Assembly: GCF_032921865.1 (NCBI RefSeq)
Contig: NZ_CP136684.1
Span: forward strand, 2,825,001 to 2,889,000
DNA: 64,000 bases
Origin: Thalassospira lucentensis
Lineage (GTDB): Bacteria > Pseudomonadota > Alphaproteobacteria > Rhodospirillales > Thalassospiraceae
Direction: 5' to 3'
Shown here: positions 53,805 through 62,236 of the stretch, piece after piece
How the letters are laid out: each line of letters begins with the position of its first letter
How positions within the stretch are numbered: position 1 is the first letter of the stretch
Position numbers and translations under genes: made by a program
The notes under the pieces: model-generated
Seen by the model: the letters and a program-made list of their open reading frames with translations, nothing else
What the model was told of the DNA's origin: nothing
Databases searched by the model: none

Positions 53805-54428
53805 ATGACCATCGATTTTATCTTTGACGGTCCTGATGATGCCAAGCAGACCATTTTGCTGGAGCATGGGGCGGGGGCGGCAATGGATAGCCCGTTCATG
53901 AATGAAATGGCGGCCGGTCTGGCGGCATGTGGCTATCGCGTGGCGCGGTTTGAATTTCCCTATATGTCGAAACGCCGGGTGGATGGAAAAAAGCGCGGAC
54001 CGGATCGGGCCCCGGTTCTGATCGAGACATTTGGGCAGGTTGTGGCACAGCTTGGTACGCCCGAAAAACTTGTGATTGGTGGCAAATCAATGGGCGGGCG
54101 GGTCGCCAGTATGGTCGCAGATGACCTTGGCGTGCGTGGTGTCGTCTGCCTTGGTTATCCGTTTCATCCACCGGGGGAGCCTGAAAACCTGCGGACTGCG
54201 CATTTACAGACGATGAAAACACCTACCCTGATTTGTCACGGCACGCGCGACCCGTTTGGCAGTCCGGACGAGGTGGCGGGTTATGGTCTGGCCGATACGG
54301 TATCCCTTCACTGGGTCTCCGATGGTGATCATGATTTCGACGCGCGCAAGAAGTCCGGTCACACACAGGAAGGCAATATTGCCGAAGCGATCAACGCGAT
54401 TGATGCCTTTGTCAAAAGCACGGGATGA
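53805..54428 (+). CDS. Alpha/beta hydrolase, KANL3/Tex30-like
   Basis: A 207-residue single-domain hydrolase: TILLEHGAGAAMDSPFMNEMA, nucleophile elbow VIGGKSMGGRVASMV (Ser), acid in LICHGTRDPFGSPDEV, and histidine in VSDGDHDFDARKKSGHT. This is the KANL3/Tex30-like group of small bacterial hydrolases with unknown substrates. It is divergent from the isochorismatase-like gene and convergent with the SnoaL gene. Confidence 0.83.
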   Translation: MTIDFIFDGPDDAKQTILLEHGAGAAMDSPFMNEMAAGLAACGYRVARFEFPYMSKRRVDGKKRGPDRAPVLIETFGQVVAQLGTPEKLVIGGKSMGGRVASMVADDLGVRGVVCLGYPFHPPGEPENLRTAHLQTMKTPTLICHGTRDPFGSPDEVAGYGLADTVSLHWVSDGDHDFDARKKSGHTQEGNIAEAINAIDAFVKSTG

Positions 54429-54481
54429 CGTGGTTGGTTACGCCATCCCGCAAAAATCCGGGGTTACTGTGCCAGTAACCC
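54421..54481. terminator. Convergent hairpins between hydrolase and SnoaL genes
   Basis: Two hairpins: CGGGATG/CATCCCG over the hydrolase stop (54421-54450), and GGGTTACTG-TGC-CAGTAACCC over the SnoaL stop (54461-54481). Neither has a long T-run. Confidence 0.5.
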
Positions 54482-54943
54482 GCCATAGGGATCATCCAAA
54501 ATGATCCGCCATACATTGCCGTTCGTTCGTTTCAGAACAGAAACCGAAAGGCCGTTATCATTGATTTGCGTTCCGTCCGATGCCGTTCCCTGCATCGTCC
54601 ATGGTGCAATGTGAAGGGCTGTATCATCGGTGACGAATACCTTGTGCCCGCCATAATCAAATGCCGGGTTGATGTCAAAGAACTGAATGAACTGATCACG
54701 GATTTCCATGGCACCGCTTGTGGCAGTACCCGGTGTGAAGGCAATAACAGCATCATGGTCATAATGCGCCAGAACGCCTTCGATATCGCGGTTTTCAAAT
54801 GCGCGTGTCATCGACAGAACGGTATCAAGAACCTGTTTTTCATCGGTGTTCATTGGGTGCCCTGGTTCGGTTGACTGTGCCGGGGTATTGAACCCCGGCA
54901 GCAAAAAGAACATCAGGGTTGGCAGAAATACCTTTTTCCTCAT
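54464..54943 (-). CDS. Exported SnoaL/NTF2-like protein
   Basis: A 159-residue protein with a signal peptide (KKVFLPTLMFFLLPGFNTPAQS) and a SnoaL-like fold: TRAFENRDIEGVLAHYDHDAVIAFTPG, IRDQFIQFFDINPAF, and DGTQINDNGLSVSVLKR. These are small cone-shaped proteins with assorted roles. Possibly a periplasmic isomerase/hydrolase-like protein or a ligand binder. No partner is evident. Confidence 0.78.
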   Translation of the reverse strand: MRKKVFLPTLMFFLLPGFNTPAQSTEPGHPMNTDEKQVLDTVLSMTRAFENRDIEGVLAHYDHDAVIAFTPGTATSGAMEIRDQFIQFFDINPAFDYGGHKVFVTDDTALHIAPWTMQGTASDGTQINDNGLSVSVLKRTNGNVWRIILDDPYGGLLAQ

Positions 54944-55088
54944 GACACCCCCAGCGGGGCAAGGGGAATGACATGGAAGGTGTTGGTTTTTTCAAAATAT
55001 GACATTGGGGACGAGATGTGGTCAGGGATCATGTGTTTGGTTCCGCAATCAGGTGATGTAGAGCGCGAACATTGGTGACGCGAAGGGA

Positions 55089-55526
55089 TCAGGCCGGTAT
55101 GCCTTCGACCGGCATCAGGAAATCCTTGGCATATTCATCACTCATTTCGGCGTCCTGACTGGCGATATCGATCCTTACCCCATTGGGGTCAAGCAGGGTG
55201 AAATGACGCTGGCCCCATGGTTCGTCGCGCAGTTCGAGCGCAAATTCGAAACCCTTGGCGCGGAGCTCATCGGCGGCAGTTTTGGCGTCCTCGACGCTGA
55301 TGCCAAAGATGCTGCCGTCGCCCATGGTGCGGCCATGGAATAGCGGCGGCTGTGTCGGATGGTCGGGCTGCATCAGGCCGATTTGGACTTCCATGCATTC
55401 TGGCCAGACAAGGTGGATATACCAGTCCCCGGCAAAGACGGCGACAAAGCCGAGTTCTTCGTAAAAAGTCCTGCTTTCTGTCAGTTTTTCGGTGACGATA
55501 ATCGGAAAGGCGCTGGTGACTTTCAT
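55089..55526 (-). CDS. VOC-superfamily protein under WYL regulator
   Basis: A 145-residue vicinal-oxygen-chelate protein: KVTSAFPIIVTEKLTESRTFYEELGF, then EVQIGLMQPDHP and RDEPWGQRHFTLLDPNGVRIDIASQ. Family members are glyoxalase- or bleomycin-resistance-like. ATG at 55526 has AGGAGA seven bases upstream. It is divergent from a YafY-type WYL regulator, with a perfect 24-bp palindrome between them, so it is likely that regulator's target. Confidence 0.85.
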   Translation of the reverse strand: MKVTSAFPIIVTEKLTESRTFYEELGFVAVFAGDWYIHLVWPECMEVQIGLMQPDHPTQPPLFHGRTMGDGSIFGISVEDAKTAADELRAKGFEFALELRDEPWGQRHFTLLDPNGVRIDIASQDAEMSDEYAKDFLMPVEGIPA

Positions 55527-55586
55527 TGGTTTTCTCCTGACGAATGTTGAAACCCTGTTCCCGATAATTGTCATGTTTGCACATGC

Positions 55587-55610
55587 CTCCTGACAGGAGC
55601 CTGTCAGGAG
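55587..55610. promoter_or_regulatory. Operator of the WYL regulator
   Basis: Perfect inverted repeat CTCCTGACAGG-AG-CCTGTCAGGAG (11-bp arms), between the divergent VOC and YafY-type genes, 41 bp before the regulator start and 60 bp before the VOC start. Both promoters would be covered. Confidence 0.7.
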
Positions 55611-55651
55611 CGTTATGATAATTTCTCGGTCATGCTGAGAAAGGAGCGAAC

Positions 55652-56356
55652 ATGAGAAGGGCCGACCGACTTTTCCGTCTTGTACAGATTTTGCGCCGTC
55701 GCAAACTGTGCCGGGCGCGCGAACTTGCCGAGGAACTGGAAGTTTCCGAACGCACGATTTACCGCGATATTCGCGATCTTGCCGCGTCCGGTGTTCCGGT
55801 CGAAGGCGAGGCGGGGGTGGGCTATATCCTGCGCGATGGTTATGACCTGCCGCCATTGATGTTTGATGCCGACGAGATCGAGGCACTGGTGGTTGCCGCA
55901 CGCATGGTGCAAAGCTGGACCGATCCGCAGATGGCGCGGGCCGCGGGCGATGCCCTGACCAAGATCGAGGCGGTCTTGCCGGAAAAAATGCGGGGTCTTA
56001 TTGGCGGGGTGCCGATTGCGATTGCCGAAATCGCACAGGCCCCGATTGCGATTTCGATGCCCGATTTGCGGCGTGCCATCCGTGAACGGCATCTGATCAA
56101 TATCGATTACACCGATGCCAAGGGGGATGACACCAACCGGCGGGTCTGGCCGTTGGGGATGCTGTTTTTTGGCACCATCTGGCTGTTGGCAAGCTGGTGC
56201 GAACTTCGCCAGGCCTTCCGCGTTTTCCGTGCAGACCGGATCAAGAACATGCAGATCACCGCAGATCATTTCCGGCCGACACCGGGGCGGACATTGCGTG
56301 ACTACCTGATTTCCGAAGGCGTCGAGGGGGAAATCCTGAATGGCATCGGTCGATAA
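55652..56356 (+). CDS. YafY-type HTH/WYL-domain regulator
   Basis: A 234-residue regulator: N-terminal HTH (RRADRLFRLVQILRRRKLCRARELAEELEVSERTIYRDIRDLAASGVPV) with the YafY signature ERTIYRDI, then a WYL domain (about 130-225) in which RHLINIDYTDAKGDD and LFFGTIWLLASWCELRQAFRVFRADRI replace the name-giving residues by WLLASWCEL. It probably controls the divergent VOC gene through the palindrome at 55587-55610. The last residues overlap the TfoX gene by 17 bases. Confidence 0.88.
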   Translation: MRRADRLFRLVQILRRRKLCRARELAEELEVSERTIYRDIRDLAASGVPVEGEAGVGYILRDGYDLPPLMFDADEIEALVVAARMVQSWTDPQMARAAGDALTKIEAVLPEKMRGLIGGVPIAIAEIAQAPIAISMPDLRRAIRERHLINIDYTDAKGDDTNRRVWPLGMLFFGTIWLLASWCELRQAFRVFRADRIKNMQITADHFRPTPGRTLRDYLISEGVEGEILNGIGR

Positions 56357-56723
56357 CGAATTTGTCCAGATGGTAAGCGAATTGTTATCCCCACTGGGAA
56401 ACATCCGCCCGAACCGGATGTTTGGTGCATTCGGGCTTTATTGCGATGGGGTATTTTTTGCGATCATTGATGAAGATGTGCTGTATCTGAAAGGCGATGA
56501 ACAAACTGCCGGGACCTACGGTGCGCAAGGTATGGCACCCTTTTGTGTGCCATCAGGTCGCCCGATGACACTGTCTTATTTCGAGGTTCCGGGTGACTGG
56601 CTGGACGAGCCAGATCAATTGATGGAATTTGCCCATATGGCACTTGGTGCTGCGCATCGTGCGGCAGCGGAAAAGGTGGCCAAAGCCAAGCGCAAAAAAT
56701 CGAAAACCGGCAGCAATGGGTAA
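56340..56723 (+). CDS. TfoX N-terminal-domain protein
   Basis: A 127-residue protein with the TfoX-N fold: LSPLGNIRPNRMFGAFGLYCDGVFFAIIDEDVLYLK, then FEVPGDWLDEPDQLMEFAHMALGAA. A Lys-rich tail follows. TfoX regulates competence in gammaproteobacteria, but the short N-domain proteins are widespread and of unknown function. It overlaps the YafY-type gene by 17 bases, so both are translated from one transcript. Confidence 0.85.
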   Translation: MASVDNEFVQMVSELLSPLGNIRPNRMFGAFGLYCDGVFFAIIDEDVLYLKGDEQTAGTYGAQGMAPFCVPSGRPMTLSYFEVPGDWLDEPDQLMEFAHMALGAAHRAAAEKVAKAKRKKSKTGSNG

Positions 56724-56851
56724 AAGTTTTCAGGGAGATCAGGGGCAAAATCATCCGATTGTTTGAGGTCGCACTGAAAGGGCTGCATTTGCCGCGGATT
56801 TTCGTATAAGATTTTCCTGTAGTAAGAAAACCTCGGGGAAAGCGCATCGGT

Positions 56852-58852
56852 GTGGCGTTAAAGGATTTGTACCGGAGCATTGTCGGGACGTTCCGCGTTC
56901 GGGAAGATCAACCCGAACTGGTTCGCGCGCAGGTCAAGGCCCTCTCCCGTCAAATCCCGTTACTTTACATCCTGCTTTTTGCCAACGCGGTCGCGCTGGC
57001 TTTCACGCATTACGGAACCGCACCTGACTGGATGACGGTTTATATTCCAGCGGTTCTGGGGATTGTCTGTCTGATCCGTGGGCTTGCATGGATGCGCTTG
57101 CGTGATACGGCAAATGATTTTGCCAGTGCGGTGCTGCATTTGCGCCGTATCCGCATTCTGGCCGCAGTCATCAGCGTCGTCTTCACCGCCTGGGCGATCA
57201 AGATGTTTGGTTATGGTGATGCCTATCAACAGGGGCATGTCGCCTATTTCATCTCGATCACCGTGGTTGGGTGCATCTTCTGTCTATTGCATTTTCCCCC
57301 GGCTGCTCTTTTGGTCGTCATCATCGTTCTTGGGTCTTTCATCCTGCATTTCGGGTCTACGGGGAACGAGGTTTACGTCGCGATTGCGGCCAATATGGCG
57401 ATGGTATCCTTGATGATTGTCCAGATCATCCGAAGCTACTACGCGGCGTTTTCCGGATTGGTGGAATCGCAGATCGATCTGGAAAAGCAGCACACCAAAA
57501 CCATCGAGCTTTCCAACCAGAACCGTGAACTGGCTTTTCGTGATGCCTTGACCGGTCTTTCCAACCGCCGCGCATTCTTTTCCCATCTTGACGAAGCGGT
57601 AGCACGCGCAAAGGACGGCGGGCGTTTTGCGGTTGCGATGATTGATCTGGACGGATTCAAGCCGGTCAATGACGTGCATGGCCATCCGGCTGGCGATGAT
57701 GTGCTGGTCAAAGCCAGCGCCCGCTTACGCGACATTCTGGGACCGGATGTCTTGTTGGCGCGACTGGGTGGGGATGAATTCGGTGTGATCCTTGACGATA
57801 TTACGGATGCCGCGGAACTGATCCGTATCGGACGGGAACTTTGCGGAACGCTTAATGATCCGTTCGAGGTTGGCGGGGGAACGGTGCAGCTTTCCGCATC
57901 GCTTGGTTTTGCGACCTACCCGGCGGTGGCGCGTAAACCCAACGCCCTGTTCGAGCGTGCCGATTTCGCGCTTTACTACGCCAAGAAAAACATGCCGGGC
58001 CATCCGGTTTTGTTCGCCGCCCATCACGAAACCCTGATCCGCCATGACAGCCAGATCGAACAGGCCCTGCGCAAGGCCGATCTGGAAAGCGAATTGTCGA
58101 TCCACTATCAACCGGTTTTTGATTTGCATAGCGGCAAACTGCATTCGATCGAGGTGCTTGCCCGGTGGGATAACGACAAAATGGGGCGGGTTTCACCCGA
58201 AATGTTTTTCCCGGTGGCCGAAAAAACCGGACAGGTCGGAACTTTGTCGACGATCCTGTTCCAGAAGGCCCTGAAATCCATGATCGCCTGGCCGCAGGAT
58301 GTACCGCTGTCGTTTAACCTGTCGGCCCGCGATATAGTTCTGCCCGACATGGCGCACTGGCTGATTGATCAGATCAAATTCTTTGGGATTGATCCGGGAC
58401 GTCTGACATTTGAAGTGACGGAAACGGCTTTGCTGCGCGATTTTGTGTCGGCCCGTGCCAGCATTCGCTATCTGCGCCGCCACGGGGCAAAGGTTGCGCT
58501 GGATGATTTCGGGATCGGGTATTCCAGCCTGCGTTATGTTCATGAACTGGAATTCGACTGTCTGAAGATTGATCGCAGTTTTATCGAACCGATTGTAACC
58601 AGTGAACGCAGTCAGCGGATTGTCAAAACCGTAATCGACATGTGCGATAATCTGGGCACGGATTGTGTGATTGAGGGGATCGAAACACCCGAACAGCGTG
58701 ACGAGATTCTGCGTCTTGGCGGGCATCTGGCGCAGGGATATTTCTTTGCCCGGCCATCGGCCACGATTGATTGGGACGCGTTACCCAATGTGGCAGGTCT
58801 GGATCGGGCAGATCCACCATCAGCGCCCCGACCGGCAGACGCAAAATCATAA
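56852..58852 (+). CDS. Membrane-bound GGDEF-EAL c-di-GMP enzyme
   Basis: A 666-residue protein. An N-terminal membrane region (about 36-195, roughly five to seven helices) leads into GGDEF (about 225-390, with RLGGDEF at 305-311) and EAL (about 400-650). The expected inhibitory RxxD site before GGDEF is replaced by GPDV. The EAL motif reads EVLARW, keeping the Glu and Leu; DDFGIGYSSLRYVHELEFDCLKID and VIEGIETPEQ are intact. It may both make and degrade c-di-GMP. The start is GTG at 56852 after GGGGAAAG. Confidence 0.9.
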   Translation: MALKDLYRSIVGTFRVREDQPELVRAQVKALSRQIPLLYILLFANAVALAFTHYGTAPDWMTVYIPAVLGIVCLIRGLAWMRLRDTANDFASAVLHLRRIRILAAVISVVFTAWAIKMFGYGDAYQQGHVAYFISITVVGCIFCLLHFPPAALLVVIIVLGSFILHFGSTGNEVYVAIAANMAMVSLMIVQIIRSYYAAFSGLVESQIDLEKQHTKTIELSNQNRELAFRDALTGLSNRRAFFSHLDEAVARAKDGGRFAVAMIDLDGFKPVNDVHGHPAGDDVLVKASARLRDILGPDVLLARLGGDEFGVILDDITDAAELIRIGRELCGTLNDPFEVGGGTVQLSASLGFATYPAVARKPNALFERADFALYYAKKNMPGHPVLFAAHHETLIRHDSQIEQALRKADLESELSIHYQPVFDLHSGKLHSIEVLARWDNDKMGRVSPEMFFPVAEKTGQVGTLSTILFQKALKSMIAWPQDVPLSFNLSARDIVLPDMAHWLIDQIKFFGIDPGRLTFEVTETALLRDFVSARASIRYLRRHGAKVALDDFGIGYSSLRYVHELEFDCLKIDRSFIEPIVTSERSQRIVKTVIDMCDNLGTDCVIEGIETPEQRDEILRLGGHLAQGYFFARPSATIDWDALPNVAGLDRADPPSAPRPADAKS

Positions 58853-58880
58853 CGTTCCCATCATTAGATACGTGATCGCA

Positions 58881-58914
58881 AATAGGGCAAAATCGGCTGC
58901 GCATTTGCCCTATT
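58881..58914 (+). terminator. Terminator-like hairpin after the GGDEF-EAL gene
   Basis: An 11-bp perfect stem AATAGGGCAAA/TTTGCCCTATT with a 12-base loop, no T-run. It lies 28 bp after the stop codon. Confidence 0.55.
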
Positions 58915-59143
58915 GATGTCGGTTTCCCGGTTAATCTTCCCGCAACCCAATCAGGGTATTCTTCTGGTCATCCGGCATGGCAGATAGTGGCATATGCCCG
59001 CGTCGCGCGCCGGACTGCACCGGATACCGATTTTGCGGCCGATCTAAGCAATTGAAACGACTCGTTGTTTTTATTGGCTATTGCAAGGATTCTGGCGAGT
59101 CGTTACGATTCGCCATCTCAGACGGGAACAGGGCTTCGGACAG

Positions 59144-59737
59144 ATGTCAGGCCAGACGCACATTTCATCCCAGATACCGGCGGTCACGATTGATGGCATT
59201 GATCTGGCGCCTGAAATTCGCACCCGTCTTCGCAATCTGATTGATACCCTGCCTGATCAACCCGCTCGATTACGGGTAATGGGGCATGTTCTGCTGGATA
59301 TGGGGCTTGGCAGTCTTGCACTTGATGCGTTTGGACGGGCCCTGTTGCTGGATGATCTTGATCCAGCAACCCATCTGGGACTGACCCGGACCTATTTGCA
59401 GAACGGGGCGCGTGATACCGCGCTCGAACATCTTGAAATCGCAATCAGCCTGCGGCCCGATGCCCGTGAATTGCGTGTGGTCGCCGCCGATCTTGTCGGT
59501 TGCCGCGACAGGATGCGTGCCTTCAATCAACTGGGCGCGGTGTTATCAGCTGATCCGGATCATGCCGGTGCCCGAAAGGGACTGGCTGCATTGATCCGCT
59601 CGGTAATCACCAGCCGCATCCAGGAAGACAAATCTGCGACCTGGAAGGTGGCTGCTGATACTGCGCGCGTCTGGGGTTTGCAGGATCATATGCCTGCACA
59701 GGAACTTTCCCCACCACAGCCGTGGTTCCTGAATTAA
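59144..59737 (+). CDS. TPR-like repeat protein
   Basis: A 197-residue helical protein with two to three tetratricopeptide-like units (ALDAFGRALLLDDLDPATHLGLTRTYLQNGARDTALEHLEIAISLRPDARELR then a partly degenerate copy). It has no signal peptide or catalytic motif. TPR proteins act as protein-binding scaffolds. ATG at 59144 (MSGQTHISS). An upstream frame start at 59081 is weaker. It overlaps the end of the convergent phosphatase gene by four bases. A role with that signalling protein is possible but unproven. Confidence 0.7.
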   Translation: MSGQTHISSQIPAVTIDGIDLAPEIRTRLRNLIDTLPDQPARLRVMGHVLLDMGLGSLALDAFGRALLLDDLDPATHLGLTRTYLQNGARDTALEHLEIAISLRPDARELRVVAADLVGCRDRMRAFNQLGAVLSADPDHAGARKGLAALIRSVITSRIQEDKSATWKVAADTARVWGLQDHMPAQELSPPQPWFLN

Positions 59738-61800
59738 CGGTTTTCCGGGGTTTGTCGGTTGGGTTGCAATGACACCACGGTAAAGTCGTCATGCAGTTTG
59801 ACCGGTGCCCGATCCATGAACTGGTCGGCAAGGTGGGATGCCAGATCGGGCATGCCGCCTGTTTCCGAAATAATATCCTGCACCAGATGCAGCAGTCGTT
59901 CACCTTCAAGCAGCGCGCCATCATCAAGCACCGTTTCAATCAGGGCATCGCTGTATAGCAGCAGGAAGTTATCAATACCAAAGGCGGTTTCACGCGTTTC
60001 ATATCTGGCATCGCGAATAACACCAAGCGGAACGCCAGAGCCATCAAGAAACGTGGTCGAGCCGGTTTTGACATTGCCAAGAACCGGCGACGTACAAGCC
60101 GCACTGGCATAGCGGAATGTTTCGGCAGTACGGTTTATAATGCCATACAGCATGGTCGCATATTGCCCAACCGGCAGCAGCCCCTTGAGGTGGCGGTTAA
60201 GGGATTCCAGATACGCGCCCGGATCATCGTCATGTCGGTCATCCGACCAGATCAGGGAGTGAAGGCGAAATGTATTCAGCGCTGCACCAAGACCGTGACC
60301 GGCGAAGTCAACGATGTAAACACCAAGCCTGTCGTCATCAATCGGGGCCAGTCCCCACATATCACCGCCAAGTTCGGATGACATCTGGAAGCTGGCGCTG
60401 ATGGTCATGCCATAATCAAGACCGATACCACGATACTGTTCCGCCTTGGGTATCAGCATTTCCTGCATGTCGCGCGCCATTTCCAGTTCGGATTGCGTGC
60501 GTTCCTGATAGGCCTGCAGTTGTTTGACCAGCAGGCGGTTTTCAAGATGGATGCGCGTGCGTGCGATCATTTCCGCCTTGTTCAGCGGTTTCAGAATAAG
60601 GTCGGTTGCACCGTCTTCGAAAATACGGGTGCGACCTTCGTTTTCTTCAAGGGCTGTCTGGGCGATGATCGGGGTTTCGGCAAATGAAGGGTCGGCGCGC
60701 AAAACCTTGCAGACCTCATAACCATCCATTTTCGGCATGATAATATCAAGGATGATCAGGTCGGGATTATGTTTGTTTGCCTGCTCCAGGGCATCCTCGC
60801 CATCCTTGGCAAAAACCAGATTGGTAAAGCCATCCGATCGCAGATAGGACGCGATGATTTCGCGCGAGATCATGGTGTCGTCGGCAATCAGGATCGTGGC
60901 ATCGCGCGGGTTACGCAGGTCTGCTTCGCCCGATGCACGTTCAGCCGCTTCCAGTCCGGCGGCAAAAGTCGTATTCAACGGTAGGGATGCCGCAGTGTCG
61001 GGCGCAAAGGTAAGCCGGATTGTCCGTCCACCGCGATCAAAGCTGACATCGTGGCAAAGGCTTCTGATCAGGGGCAGGCCACGACCAAAGGTGGATTCCG
61101 CACCGGGCAGTTTGGGAACTGGCGTTTCATCGGGTGGGACAAAGCCGCTTCCCTGATCATTGATCGAAATTTCGACATTGCCATTACGTCGCTTTTTCGC
61201 GGTCAGCATGATCACCCGCCCGCCATAGACCGGTGATGCCAGGCGGCGTGCTGTTTCCTCACCCAGTTCGTTAAAGCGATCCATCGACAGATGGCCGGTC
61301 GTATTCATTTCCAGATTGCCGTGGATCATTGAATTGGCGAAGGCTTCCTGAACCGCCATTTCGACCGTCGGTGCGATCGTGTCGTGAATGATACCGCGGT
61401 GGCGAAGGGCCGTGACAAATTTGCGTGCCATCGGCAATTGATACGCACTTTGTGTCGACATACAGACCAGAAGGTCCCAGTTGGCGCCTCGTTTGGCCGT
61501 TCGCAACGGGCCAAGGTCGACCAAATCAAGCCCGTCATAGCATTCGACAAAGTAATTGCAGTTAAGACGGACCAGTGCGCCCAACCATTCCCGGCCGGTT
61601 TCGGACGGAATCAGGCATAACTGATATCGGTTGCTGTGAGGAAAATCTTCGGGGCTTCGGCCAAAGAAAAGTTCCGCATGAGCACCGGCTCCATCCCCGA
61701 AGATATGCCGACCATCAAGCACTTGTGCCGCCCGCGCGCGGTCAAGCGGTTCGGCAACGGCAACAAATGGGCGTGGCTGAACCTCGCCGGTTGCAGGCAT
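59734..61800 (-). CDS. SypE-like kinase-REC-phosphatase fusion
   Basis: A 688-residue protein built as one chain of a partner switch. An N-terminal ~135-residue region of unknown fold is followed by an RsbW-type HATPase kinase (about 136-270; N-box EAFANSMIHGN with N156, G-box DQGSGF). Then a receiver (about 300-420, Asp352 in IILDIIMPKMDG) and a PP2C/SpoIIE phosphatase (about 440-685; GGD with Asp480, DFAGHG with Asp498, late HDDFTVV). V. fischeri SypE has this order and both phosphorylates and dephosphorylates the STAS protein SypA, depending on receiver state. Its STAS partner here is the gene just upstream. Confidence 0.88.
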   Translation of the reverse strand: MPATGEVQPRPFVAVAEPLDRARAAQVLDGRHIFGDGAGAHAELFFGRSPEDFPHSNRYQLCLIPSETGREWLGALVRLNCNYFVECYDGLDLVDLGPLRTAKRGANWDLLVCMSTQSAYQLPMARKFVTALRHRGIIHDTIAPTVEMAVQEAFANSMIHGNLEMNTTGHLSMDRFNELGEETARRLASPVYGGRVIMLTAKKRRNGNVEISINDQGSGFVPPDETPVPKLPGAESTFGRGLPLIRSLCHDVSFDRGGRTIRLTFAPDTAASLPLNTTFAAGLEAAERASGEADLRNPRDATILIADDTMISREIIASYLRSDGFTNLVFAKDGEDALEQANKHNPDLIILDIIMPKMDGYEVCKVLRADPSFAETPIIAQTALEENEGRTRIFEDGATDLILKPLNKAEMIARTRIHLENRLLVKQLQAYQERTQSELEMARDMQEMLIPKAEQYRGIGLDYGMTISASFQMSSELGGDMWGLAPIDDDRLGVYIVDFAGHGLGAALNTFRLHSLIWSDDRHDDDPGAYLESLNRHLKGLLPVGQYATMLYGIINRTAETFRYASAACTSPVLGNVKTGSTTFLDGSGVPLGVIRDARYETRETAFGIDNFLLLYSDALIETVLDDGALLEGERLLHLVQDIISETGGMPDLASHLADQFMDRAPVKLHDDFTVVSLQPNRQTPENR

Positions 61801-61802
61801 TG

Positions 61803-62108
61803 TCAGTCTTCCAGTTTGAACAGAGTGTCGAACCGCGCAACTTCAAGCATGCGTTTGACCTGTCCCTGCGCGCCTTTGAGTATGACCGTGGCACGGGACT
61901 TTTCACCTTCGTCACGTGCAAGCAGCAGCATGCCAAGCCCAGCTGAATCGATAAACTCGACCCCGGAAAGGTCAAGAATTTGTATTTCGGCCTCCTGACT
62001 GCGGATTTCTTCGATCAGTTTGCGAAAACTGGAATGGTCCCCAAATGTAAATCGGCCATTCAGTTCTACTTTGATCGTGTCGCCGGATTTTTCGGTGGTG
62101 TAATTCAA
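61803..62108 (-). CDS. STAS-domain anti-sigma-factor antagonist, SypA-like
   Basis: A 101-residue single STAS protein: KVELNGRFTFGDHSSFRKLIEEI, LDLSGVEFIDSAGLGMLLLA with Ser55 at the phosphorylation site, and a Leu-rich C-terminal helix. Single STAS proteins are switched by phosphorylation of that Ser. It ends two bases before the SypE-like gene on the same strand and must be translated with it. By analogy with SypA (Ser56), phosphorylation by the SypE-like kinase should turn it off and dephosphorylation on. Confidence 0.9.
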   Translation of the reverse strand: MNYTTEKSGDTIKVELNGRFTFGDHSSFRKLIEEIRSQEAEIQILDLSGVEFIDSAGLGMLLLARDEGEKSRATVILKGAQGQVKRMLEVARFDTLFKLED

Positions 62109-62236
62109 GCCGTGATACTCCCGGATGCGAGCAATGTTACTGAAACTATGCCTTTTTTAACCAAAAGCTGATTTGTATGGGATAACGAATCAGCTGACTA
62201 CAGGTTAGCAGTTGTGCATGTAATGTCACTATCGGT

